Of a stretch of 64,000 bases of DNA, positions 55,927 to 63,465 are shown in pieces. This DNA comes from Actibacterium atlanticum (lineage in GTDB: Bacteria > Pseudomonadota > Alphaproteobacteria > Rhodobacterales > Rhodobacteraceae). The notes beneath the pieces are model-generated. The model worked only from the letters and a program-made list of their open reading frames with translations. It had not been told where the DNA came from and made no database searches. Position numbers and translations under genes: made by a program. The stretch covers positions 1 to 64,000 of the forward strand of contig NZ_AQQY01000004.1 of NCBI RefSeq assembly GCF_000671395.1, in the 5' to 3' direction. The number at the start of each line of letters is the position of its first letter. Position 1 is the stretch's first letter.

Positions 55927-56388
55927 ATGAGCAGCTTTGAAACTCGACTGGCCGAACTAGGCGTCACCCTGCCCGACGCCCCCGCCCCTGCGGCCAACTA
56001 TGTGCCCTATGTGCAGGTCGGTGATCTGGTGCATGTGTCGGGGCAGGTGCCGATGAACGAGGACGGTTTCATTGCTGGCACGCTGGGCGATGGAATGTCG
56101 GTCGAAGACGGTGCCGCCGCCGCGCGTATCTGTGCGATCAGCTTGCTGGCGCAGGTCAAAGCCGCCTGTGGCGGTGATCTGGACCGGCTGGTGCGGGTAG
56201 TGAAACTGGTGGGCTTTGTGAACTCGACCCCTGATTTCGGCGATCAGCCAAAGGTGATCAACGGCGCGTCGGACTTTATGGTTGAGGCCTTGGGCGATGC
56301 CGGTCGACACGCCCGTTCTGCGGTCAGCGCCGCGTCGCTGCCCTTTGGCGTGGCCGTTGAAATCGAAGGCATCTTTCAGGTCAAATGA
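55927..56388 (+). CDS. RidA-family protein
   Basis: A 153-residue RidA/YjgF/UK114-related protein of the longer YER057c-like subgroup. The pattern YVPYVQVGDLVHVSGQVPM and later GDLDRLVRVVKLVGFVNSTPDF fits. RidA enzymes hydrolyse reactive enamine/imine intermediates; the Arg near the end typical of deaminases is in GRHARSAVSAASLPFG. It follows the hlyD gene by 9 bases and overlaps the phosphodiesterase gene. Confidence 0.85.
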   Translation: MSSFETRLAELGVTLPDAPAPAANYVPYVQVGDLVHVSGQVPMNEDGFIAGTLGDGMSVEDGAAAARICAISLLAQVKAACGGDLDRLVRVVKLVGFVNSTPDFGDQPKVINGASDFMVEALGDAGRHARSAVSAASLPFGVAVEIEGIFQVK

Positions 56389-57146
56389 CCTTGCCTGCCG
56401 CCCTATTGCGCCTGCCCATCGCGCATCGCGCCTTGCATGACATCGCCGATGGACGGCCTGAGAACTCTCTGGCCGCCATTCGTGCGGCAGTCGCGGCCGG
56501 GTACGCCATCGAGATCGACGTGCAAAGGTCTTCGGATGGGCAGGCCATGGTGTTTCATGACTATGATCTGAAACGGCTGACGGGCACGCCCGGCCCAATC
56601 CAGCAACGCAGCGCGAAAGAGCTTTCCAATTTGAAACTGCTGGGAGGCGAAGAGGGCATCCCAACTCTGCGCGCCGTTCTTAGCATCATCGACGGGCAGG
56701 TTCCGCTGGTGATCGAGATAAAGGATCAGGACGGCGCAATGGGCCCCAATGTTGGCCCACTGGAACAAGCGGTCGCCGAGGCGTTGACGGGTTATGACGG
56801 CGATGTGGCGGTGATGTCTTTTAACCCGCATACGGTTGCAGCCTTCGCGAAGGTCGCCCCGCATGTAGCGCGCGGCTTGGTCGCGCGTCACTTTGACGAA
56901 GAGAATTCACCCACCCTGCCCCCGGCCACGCGGTTGCGGCTGCGCGACGCGCCCGACTTTGATACCGTCGACGCGCAGTTCCTAAGCTATGACGCCGAAT
57001 ACCTGACCAACGCGGCTGTTCAGACCCTCAAAGCGCGCGGGGTTCCGGTGATTTGTTGGACCGTGCGTTCGGCGGATGACGAAAAAGACGCCCGCGAAAC
57101 CGCCGACAATATCACCTTTGAGGGATACCTGCCCGCAATCCCTTGA
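56385..57146 (+). CDS. Glycerophosphodiester phosphodiesterase
   Basis: A 253-residue GDPD/UgpQ-like enzyme that releases glycerol 3-phosphate from glycerophosphodiesters. IAHRALHDIADGRPENSLAA holds the first catalytic His and Glu, EIDVQRSSDGQAMVFHDYDL the metal ligands and second His, and LVIEIKDQ the next acid. No signal peptide, so probably cytoplasmic. It overlaps ridA and precedes the GNAT by 44 bases. Confidence 0.88.
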   Translation: MTLPAALLRLPIAHRALHDIADGRPENSLAAIRAAVAAGYAIEIDVQRSSDGQAMVFHDYDLKRLTGTPGPIQQRSAKELSNLKLLGGEEGIPTLRAVLSIIDGQVPLVIEIKDQDGAMGPNVGPLEQAVAEALTGYDGDVAVMSFNPHTVAAFAKVAPHVARGLVARHFDEENSPTLPPATRLRLRDAPDFDTVDAQFLSYDAEYLTNAAVQTLKARGVPVICWTVRSADDEKDARETADNITFEGYLPAIP

Positions 57147-57190
57147 CCACCCGCCAAGCGGTGCCAAGTTAGTCGGGCAAAGGGGCGCAC

Positions 57191-58354
57191 ATGACCGAGG
57201 TCGAAATCACAGTTATCAGCGGGCTTGCCGGAATTACCGCGCAAGACTGGGACGCCTGTACCGCGCCCGACGCAGGCCACGCGCCCGACCCGTTTACCAC
57301 CTATCGGTTTCTCAAAGCGCTTGAAGACAGCGGCTCGGTTGGCGCGGGCACGGGCTGGGAGCCGCATCACCTGATTGCCCGCCGGGGCGGCGAGATCACG
57401 GGCGTCGCGCCGCTCTATGCCAAGAACCACAGTCAGGGCGAATATGTCTTTGATCACAGCTGGGCTGATGCCTATGTGCGGGCGGGTGGATCGTACTATC
57501 CAAAGCTGCAGATGGCCGTGCCCTTTACCCCGGTCACCGGGCGTCGGTTTTTGACCGATGATCCGCCCACTCGGCAAGCATTGGCGCAAGCGGCGGTGAA
57601 GCTGTGCGCACAGAACCAACTGTCTTCGCTGCACTGCACGTTCTGCGACGCGGACGAGGTCGAAGCGCTGGAACCCATGGGCCTGTTGCGCCGATCCGGC
57701 CAGCAATTTCATTGGGTCAATCAGGGTTACTCCGATTTCGACGGGTTCCTGGCCAATCTGTCCTCGCGCAAGCGCAAGAACATCCGCAAGGAACGCGCCA
57801 CGGCGCAAGGGTTTGGTGGCACCATCCGTGCGCTCACGGGCGATCAGATCGAACCCAACCATTGGGATGCTTTCTGGCAGTTCTACCAAGACACCGGTGC
57901 GCGCAAATGGGGCACACCGTATTTGACGCGTCGCTTCTTTGATCTGGTGCATCAAACCATGCGCGATGATGTGTTGTTGGTGCTGGCCGAACTGGATGGC
58001 CAACCGGTTGCGGGTGCGCTGAACTTCATCGGGCACGACGCGCTTTATGGCCGCTATTGGGGGGCCTTGGCGCATTTTCCCTGCCTCCATTTTGAGCTGT
58101 GCTACTATCAGGCCATCGACTATGCGATTGCCCATGGGCTGGACCGGGTGGAGGCTGGCGCGCAGGGCGAACACAAGCTGGCGCGCGGGTATCTGCCCGT
58201 CGAAACTCACTCGCTGCACTGGATCGCGGATGAAGGCTTTAGCCAAGCGGTCCAGCAATATCTGACCGCTGAACGCAACGCCGTGGAAGAAGAGATTGAG
58301 ATCCTGACTTCTTACGGCCCATTCAAACAACAAACGGTGGAGGAGCAGGAATGA
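57191..58354 (+). CDS. GNAT/FemAB-like acyltransferase (DUF482)
   Basis: A 387-residue protein of the COG3146/DUF482 group, related to peptidoglycan FemAB and GNAT folds. SLHCTFCDADEVEAL, LSSRKRKNIRKERATAQG, FYQDTGARKWGTPYLTRRFF and GRYWGA are its blocks. It has no membrane segment. Substrate unknown; proteins of this group acylate amino groups. Its stop overlaps the interrupted phhB frame. Confidence 0.82.
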   Translation: MTEVEITVISGLAGITAQDWDACTAPDAGHAPDPFTTYRFLKALEDSGSVGAGTGWEPHHLIARRGGEITGVAPLYAKNHSQGEYVFDHSWADAYVRAGGSYYPKLQMAVPFTPVTGRRFLTDDPPTRQALAQAAVKLCAQNQLSSLHCTFCDADEVEALEPMGLLRRSGQQFHWVNQGYSDFDGFLANLSSRKRKNIRKERATAQGFGGTIRALTGDQIEPNHWDAFWQFYQDTGARKWGTPYLTRRFFDLVHQTMRDDVLLVLAELDGQPVAGALNFIGHDALYGRYWGALAHFPCLHFELCYYQAIDYAIAHGLDRVEAGAQGEHKLARGYLPVETHSLHWIADEGFSQAVQQYLTAERNAVEEEIEILTSYGPFKQQTVEEQE

Positions 58355-58647
58355 CCGACAAGCTGGCAGGTGCCGCCCGCAACACGGCCTTGATCGAGCT
58401 GCAATCCGCCGGATGGGAGCTGACGCCTGATCGCGACGCCATCCAAAAAACGTTCAATTTTGCCAATTTCATCGACGCTTTCGGCTGGATGTCGCGCGTT
58501 GCCCTTTGGTAAGAGCGCTGGAACCACCACCCAGAGTGGTTCAATGTTTACAACCGCATCGAAGTGACGTTAACGACTCATGACGCCGGGGGGCTCAGCC
58601 CGCTGGATGTTAAACTTGCCACGAAAATGGATGCGCTGGCGGGCTGA
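58351..58647 (+). pseudogene. phhB: 4a-hydroxytetrahydrobiopterin dehydratase, interrupted by TAA
   Basis: The frame from 58351 translates into a full-length pterin-4a-carbinolamine dehydratase of 98 codons except for TAA at 58510-58512 (codon 54). Homologues read [13 protein letters not shown] here; this copy reads LW[18 protein letters not shown]. The same frame continues cleanly to TGA at 58645. All the catalytic His residues (NHHPEW, TTHD) lie after the TAA, so the 53-residue product would be inactive. There is no frameshift and no other damage. It may be a fresh pseudogene, a base error in the assembly, or a readthrough site. The start overlaps the GNAT stop. Confidence 0.88.
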
Positions 58648-58670
58648 CCCCAGCACCAGGAGTAACCGTC

Positions 58671-59456
58671 ATGAATGTTTCCGTCCTTACCGCGTTGGGG
58701 ATCAACGTTGTCACCGCCTTACTTATCGCCGTCGCGGCGCTGTGGCTTAGCGGGTTCGTAAAACGCTACATCGAAGGATTGGCCGACAAGAACGAAAACC
58801 TCGACATAACACTGATGCGATTTGCTGGGTCGATGGCACGCTACTTCGTGCTGGCCATCGCAGTTATCTTTATTCTGGCGCGTTTCGGGATCGAAACCAC
58901 ATCATTGGCCGCACTGCTGGGTGCCGCGGGTCTGGCCGTTGGTCTGGCGCTGCAGGGCACACTTTCAAACGTTGCTGCCGGGGTTCTGCTGATTGCCTTC
59001 CGCCCGTTCAAAGCTGGTGACGTGGTCGAGGCCGCGGGCCACACCGGCAAAGTCGCTGCCGTGACCTTGTTCACCACTGAACTGACAACGCCGGACAACG
59101 TGCAGATCATCGTGCCAAATGGCGACATCTTTGCCGGTGCGATCAAGAATTTCTCGCACCACGACACCCGGCGCGTGGATTTCGTGTTTGGGGTTTCCTA
59201 CGGCACCAACCTGAAAGACGCCGAAGACATCATCGTGAAATGCATCGAGGATGACGAGCGCATCCACGCCGACCCGGCACCGTTCGTGAAAGTTGGCAAT
59301 CTGGGCGACAGCTCGGTTGATTTCACCGTGCGGGTCTGGTGCGACGCCGCCGATTACTGGGATGTGCATTTCGACATGACCCGGAATGTCAAAGAGGCGT
59401 TCGACGCAGGCAACATCGACATCCCCTTCCCGACCACCACAATGATCCAAGGGTGA
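58671..59456 (+). CDS. Small-conductance mechanosensitive channel MscS
   Basis: A 261-residue MscS-type channel. Three helices are seen in residues 1-100, with the pore helix AALLGAAGLAVGLALQGTLSNVAAGVLL. The beta domain starts RPFKAGDVVEA, and FVVLF-type and IPFPTTTM segments end the vestibule. It releases solutes under hypo-osmotic shock. AGGAGTAACCGTC precedes the ATG. It is the last gene before a strong terminator. Confidence 0.92.
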   Translation: MNVSVLTALGINVVTALLIAVAALWLSGFVKRYIEGLADKNENLDITLMRFAGSMARYFVLAIAVIFILARFGIETTSLAALLGAAGLAVGLALQGTLSNVAAGVLLIAFRPFKAGDVVEAAGHTGKVAAVTLFTTELTTPDNVQIIVPNGDIFAGAIKNFSHHDTRRVDFVFGVSYGTNLKDAEDIIVKCIEDDERIHADPAPFVKVGNLGDSSVDFTVRVWCDAADYWDVHFDMTRNVKEAFDAGNIDIPFPTTTMIQG

Positions 59457-59465
59457 TCAAACGTA

Positions 59466-59497
59466 AAAAAAGGGCGCCGATTGCGGCGCCCTTTCTT
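59466..59497. terminator. Bidirectional terminator, mscS and peroxiredoxin
   Basis: A perfect 11-bp stem (59469-59479 with 59484-59494), loop ATTG, has A-rich sequence before and T-rich after, so it works on both strands. It lies between two convergent stop codons. Confidence 0.85.
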
Positions 59498-59499
59498 GT

Positions 59500-59988
59500 T
59501 CAGCCCAGCGCCTCGAGGAACTTGTCGCCGGTTGAAATGTCGCAGACTCCCGGATCATCAACCTGAGCCACAGTGATCACCCCGTCGTCCAGCAACAGCG
59601 CGTACCGATTGGAACGGTCATAGAGCCCCAAAGGCGGCGCCGTGAATTCGACGCCCAGCGCTTTGGTCAGTTCCGCGCTCGAGTCACCCAGCAAGGTAAT
59701 GCCAGCCTCCGTCGCGCCGGTGTCTTTGCCCCAGGCCGTCAGCACAAAAGGGTCGTTCACGGCGATACAGATCACCTCGTCCACGCCTTTGGCCTTAAGC
59801 TGATCCATCACTTTGATGAAGCTGGGCAGGTGAATCGTTGAACACGGGCCGGTATAGGCCCCGGGCAATGCAAAAAGGACGACCTTTTTGCCCGCCAGTT
59901 TCTCGGAAAGCTTCACGGTGGCGGGGCCATCTGCCCCCAAATAGGTCAATTCTGCGTCGGGAAGCGTGGCGCCAACTGAAAGTGTCAT
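59500..59988 (-). CDS. Peroxiredoxin, Prx5 type
   Basis: A 162-residue Prx5/AhpE-like peroxiredoxin that reduces hydrogen peroxide and organic peroxides. The peroxidatic Cys is in PGAYTGPCSTIHLPSF (about residue 47). A further Cys lies near the end (DPGVCDIST). The ATG beginning MTLSVGATLPDAELTYL matches homologues; the longer frame upstream does not. It is divergent from the flavoprotein gene. Confidence 0.9.
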   Translation of the reverse strand: MTLSVGATLPDAELTYLGADGPATVKLSEKLAGKKVVLFALPGAYTGPCSTIHLPSFIKVMDQLKAKGVDEVICIAVNDPFVLTAWGKDTGATEAGITLLGDSSAELTKALGVEFTAPPLGLYDRSNRYALLLDDGVITVAQVDDPGVCDISTGDKFLEALG

Positions 59989-60068
59989 GTTTATCCTGTC
60001 CTGTAATTGCGTCGCATGTAGCGAAGCATATAGGTTGCGCGCGACAAGACACCAGAAAAGGGACAGGC

Positions 60069-61280
60069 ATGTCGGATATTGTTGTGATCGGGGCCGGTCA
60101 GGCCGGCAGTGCATTGGTGGCCAAGCTGCGCGCATTGGGCCACATGGGCAAAATCACCCTGATCGGAGAAGAGGCGACACCGCCCTATCAGCGCCCGCCC
60201 CTGTCCAAGAAATACCTGTTGGGCGAGATGGACAAAGAGCGGCTCTATCTGCGCCCCGAGACGTTCTATGCCGAGAACAACATTGATCTGCGCCTGTCAT
60301 CGACCGCCGTTTCGATTGACCGAAGCGACAAAAAGATCGTGGTCGATGGCAACGCGATTTCCTATGACCAGCTGGCGCTGACGACCGGCTCTATCGCGCG
60401 GCGCCTGCCGCCCGCGATTGGTGGCCTGCTGGACGGTGTTCACGTGGTGCGTACCATGGCCGATGTGGATGCGATGGAACCCGAATGCGTTGAAGGCGCG
60501 CGGGTGTTGATCGTCGGTGGGGGTTATATCGGGCTGGAAGCCGCTGCTGTGTGCTCGAAGCTGGGCATGAAGGTGACTTTGGTTGAGATGTCCGAGCGTA
60601 TTTTGCAACGCGTTGCCGCGCCCGAGACCAGCGCCTATTTCCGCGCTCTGCACGCGGCGCATGACGTGGATATCCACGAAGGTATCGGGCTGGACCGGCT
60701 GACCGGTGAAACCCGTGTCGATGGCGCGGTGCTGTCAGATGGCACTGAACTTGCTCTGGATATGGTCATCGTCGGCATTGGTATCGCCCCGGCAACCGAA
60801 CTGGCTGAAAGCGCCGGTCTGGTGGTAGAAAACGGTATCAAGGTGGATGCACAGGGCCGTACCAGCGACCCGGTGATCTGGTCGGCAGGCGATTGCGCCG
60901 TCTTCCCCTATCGCGGCGATATGATCCGCCTTGAAAGCGTCCAAAACGCGATTGATCAGGCCGAATGCGTGGCCGAAAACATGTTGGGCGCAGACAAGGA
61001 TTACGCGCCTTACCCGTGGTTCTGGTCGGATCAGTATGACGTGAAGCTGCAAATCGCGGGGCTGAACTCCGGCTATAATAACGTGGTCGTGCGCCCGGGC
61101 GAGCGCGAAGGCTCGGTCAGCCACTGGTATTACGCAGGTGACACATTGCTGGCCGTCGACGCGATGAACGACCCGCGCGCCTATATGGTCGGCAAGCGGA
61201 TGATCGAGGCGGGCAAGTCCCCCGAAGCGGCGGCAGTCGCCGACCCAGCGACCAATCTGATGGCTTTGGCCAAAGCATGA
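60069..61280 (+). CDS. Ferredoxin reductase-like FAD oxidoreductase
   Basis: A 403-residue NAD(P)H/FAD oxidoreductase of the putidaredoxin/rhodocoxin reductase type. FAD is bound by VIGAGQAGSALVAKLR (residues 5-20) and NAD(P)H by LIVGGGYIGLEAAAV. The C-terminal domain starts WFWSDQYDVKLQIAGL. It usually feeds electrons to a [2Fe-2S] ferredoxin and a P450 or oxygenase; none is encoded nearby. rsmD overlaps its stop by four bases. Confidence 0.88.
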   Translation: MSDIVVIGAGQAGSALVAKLRALGHMGKITLIGEEATPPYQRPPLSKKYLLGEMDKERLYLRPETFYAENNIDLRLSSTAVSIDRSDKKIVVDGNAISYDQLALTTGSIARRLPPAIGGLLDGVHVVRTMADVDAMEPECVEGARVLIVGGGYIGLEAAAVCSKLGMKVTLVEMSERILQRVAAPETSAYFRALHAAHDVDIHEGIGLDRLTGETRVDGAVLSDGTELALDMVIVGIGIAPATELAESAGLVVENGIKVDAQGRTSDPVIWSAGDCAVFPYRGDMIRLESVQNAIDQAECVAENMLGADKDYAPYPWFWSDQYDVKLQIAGLNSGYNNVVVRPGEREGSVSHWYYAGDTLLAVDAMNDPRAYMVGKRMIEAGKSPEAAAVADPATNLMALAKA

Positions 61281-61837
61281 GGATCATTGCAGGCGCCCAT
61301 AAGGGGCTGACGCTGGCCTCGGTCGGCAAGGGCGACGCGGGCGCACATCTGCGCCCCACCACCGACCGCGTGCGTGAAAGCCTGTTCAACCTGCTGATCA
61401 ATGGCGGCTACGGCGACCCGATTTCGGACGCGCGGGTATTGGACCTGTTTGCCGGCACCGGGGCGTTGGGGCTTGAGGCGCTGTCGCGTGGCGCAGCTCA
61501 TGTGACATTCGTGGATGATGGCGCCAAATCGCGCGCCCTGATCCGCGAAAATATCGAAAAATGCCGCGCGATGGGCGTGACGAAACTGTTCCGCCGCGAC
61601 GCCACACGTTTGGGCCTGAACCGCGGCGCCGGGTTCAACCTGATCTTTCTGGACCCGCCCTACGGCAAAGGGCTGGGTGAACGCGCACTGGCATCCGCCT
61701 TTGAAGGCGGCTGGATCGCTGACGAGGCCCTGATCATCTGGGAAGAAAGTGCCGAGATTGCTGTGCCCGACGACCTGGCCCTGCTGGATCAGCGCAAATA
61801 CGGCGACACCAAGATCGCGATCTTGCGGGCCGATTAA
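61277..61837 (+). CDS. rsmD: 16S rRNA (guanine-966-N2)-methyltransferase
   Basis: A 186-residue RsmD. MRIIAGAHKG, TDRVRESLFNLL, VLDLFAGTGALGLEALSRGA (SAM site) and the NPPY-like IFLDPPYGKGL motif are typical. It modifies 16S rRNA during 30S assembly. Its stop TAA overlaps the map stop on the other strand. Confidence 0.93.
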   Translation: MRIIAGAHKGLTLASVGKGDAGAHLRPTTDRVRESLFNLLINGGYGDPISDARVLDLFAGTGALGLEALSRGAAHVTFVDDGAKSRALIRENIEKCRAMGVTKLFRRDATRLGLNRGAGFNLIFLDPPYGKGLGERALASAFEGGWIADEALIIWEESAEIAVPDDLALLDQRKYGDTKIAILRAD

Positions 61838-62661
61838 TCGATCCAGGTCGGGTGGAATTTATCGCCGGGAGACAGGGTGAAAACCTCAAACCCGTCGGCG
61901 GTGACCGCGATTGAATGCTCAAACTGCGCCGACAGGGATTTGTCACGGGTCACAGCTGTCCAGTCATCGCCCAGCACCTTGGTTTCGGGGCGGCCTAGGT
62001 TCACCATGGGTTCAATGGTAAAGAACATGCCTTCTTCCAGCACCGGACCAGACCCTGCGCGACCATAGTGCAGCACGTTGGGCGGCGCATGAAAGACACG
62101 GCCCAAACCGTGACCACAGAAATCGCGCACGACGCTCATCCGGTGGCCCTCGACGTAGCTTTGAATGGCATGGCCGATGTCGCCAAAGGTGTTGCCGGGC
62201 TTGACCATCTCAATGCCCTTGAACAGAGCGTCATGGGTGACCTGAACAAGGCGTTCAGCCTTGCGCGACATTTTCCCGGCCAGATACATGCGCGAGGTAT
62301 CCCCAAACCAACCGTCTACGATGACGGTGACGTCGATGTTCAGGATGTCCCCATCCTTCAGTTTCTTGTCGCCGGGGATGCCGTGACACACGACATGGTT
62401 CACCGAAATGCACGACGCGTGCTGATAACCGCGATACCCAATCGTCGCTGATTTCGCGCCCGCATCATCCACCATCTTGGTGATCAGACGATCCAGTTCG
62501 CCGGTGGTTTGCCCGGGAAATACATGGGGCGCGATGTCATCAAGAATCTGCGCCGCCAGCTTGCCAGCCGCGTGCATACCGGCGAAATCCTTCGCCTCGT
62601 GAATTCGGATGCCATCTTTGGTCAGGCGGCCTTTGTGGGATTCGTCCACGTCGCACTCCAT
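61834..62661 (-). CDS. map: Type I methionine aminopeptidase
   Basis: A 275-residue Map that removes initiator Met after deformylation. The five metal ligands are in DILNIDVTVIVDGWFGDTSR (two Asp), GHGLGRVFHAPP (His), FTIEPM (Glu) and AQFEHS (Glu). QHASCISVNHVVCHGIP is conserved. The start is uncertain among a TTG and ATG near 62661. It functionally follows def, encoded 33 kb away. Confidence 0.94.
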   Translation of the reverse strand: MECDVDESHKGRLTKDGIRIHEAKDFAGMHAAGKLAAQILDDIAPHVFPGQTTGELDRLITKMVDDAGAKSATIGYRGYQHASCISVNHVVCHGIPGDKKLKDGDILNIDVTVIVDGWFGDTSRMYLAGKMSRKAERLVQVTHDALFKGIEMVKPGNTFGDIGHAIQSYVEGHRMSVVRDFCGHGLGRVFHAPPNVLHYGRAGSGPVLEEGMFFTIEPMVNLGRPETKVLGDDWTAVTRDKSLSAQFEHSIAVTADGFEVFTLSPGDKFHPTWID

Positions 62662-62706
62662 CAATCAACAGGGCCTAAATAGGCCCATGCGCGGCGAAAT
62701 ACCAGC

Positions 62707-63420
62707 CTAGGGAACGGTTTCCCCAACCGGCAGAGCCTGCGCCAATACGACACCCTCGGGCGAGAGGCTGGTGGCATAGCAAATCACCTCGACCCCGGCA
62801 TCTTGCGCCCGCGCCAGCCCCGCACCGTAAGCCGGGTCAATGTCGCCCGCCACCCGCATGCGGGTGCAATCGGTTCGCTGCACAAGGTATAGCATCACCG
62901 CGCGGTGACCTTGGGCGGCCATCTGCGACAGCTCCTCAAGATGCTTGGCGCCGCGGGTGGTGACCGTATCTGGAAATTCAGCCCAGTCCGCATCGCGGCG
63001 CAGGGTCACGCTTTTGACCTCAACATAAGCATCTGGCAGGCCGCGCCGGGTCAGCAAGAAATCAATCCGACTGCCAGTGCCGTATTTGACCTCGGCCCGC
63101 AGAGTGTCATAGGCCCCCAATTCCGCCACCGCTTTGGCCTGCAACCCCTCGCGCACCACGCGGTTGGGTACGCCGGTATCGACGCCGGTGAAATGGCCGT
63201 TTTCGTGATCGACCAATCGCCAGCCGTATTTCAGCTTTCTCTTGGGATCATCGTTGGGTTCCACCCAGACGCGCTGGCCTTCCTCAACAAGCCCTGTCAT
63301 CGGACCTGTATTGGGACAATGGGCGGTCACCTGATCGCCACTGTCCAGCATCACATCTGCAAAGAAGCGTTTATAGCGGCGGATCAGCCTGCCGGGGACA
63401 AGAGGTGTTTGAAATCGCAT
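62707..63420 (-). CDS. sfsA: Sugar fermentation stimulation protein SfsA
   Basis: A 237-residue SfsA-family protein. FADVMLDSGDQVTAHCPNTGPMTGL and YVEVKSVTLRR are hallmarks; the family has a nuclease-like fold and an OB-like N-terminal domain. The role is unclear, although E. coli SfsA was linked to maltose metabolism. I use the ATG at 63420, close behind AGGTGGG, instead of an upstream GTG. It is divergent from the cinA-like gene. Confidence 0.9.
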   Translation of the reverse strand: MRFQTPLVPGRLIRRYKRFFADVMLDSGDQVTAHCPNTGPMTGLVEEGQRVWVEPNDDPKRKLKYGWRLVDHENGHFTGVDTGVPNRVVREGLQAKAVAELGAYDTLRAEVKYGTGSRIDFLLTRRGLPDAYVEVKSVTLRRDADWAEFPDTVTTRGAKHLEELSQMAAQGHRAVMLYLVQRTDCTRMRVAGDIDPAYGAGLARAQDAGVEVICYATSLSPEGVVLAQALPVGETVP

Positions 63421-63465
63421 GTGTCCCACCTATACCCAAGGGTAAGCCACGACAAGGAGAGCCCC

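Noticed and set aside
57020-58333. A 437-codon open frame opposite the GNAT gene
   Set aside because: The plus-strand frame has the DUF482 motifs and operon overlap; the antisense one does not.
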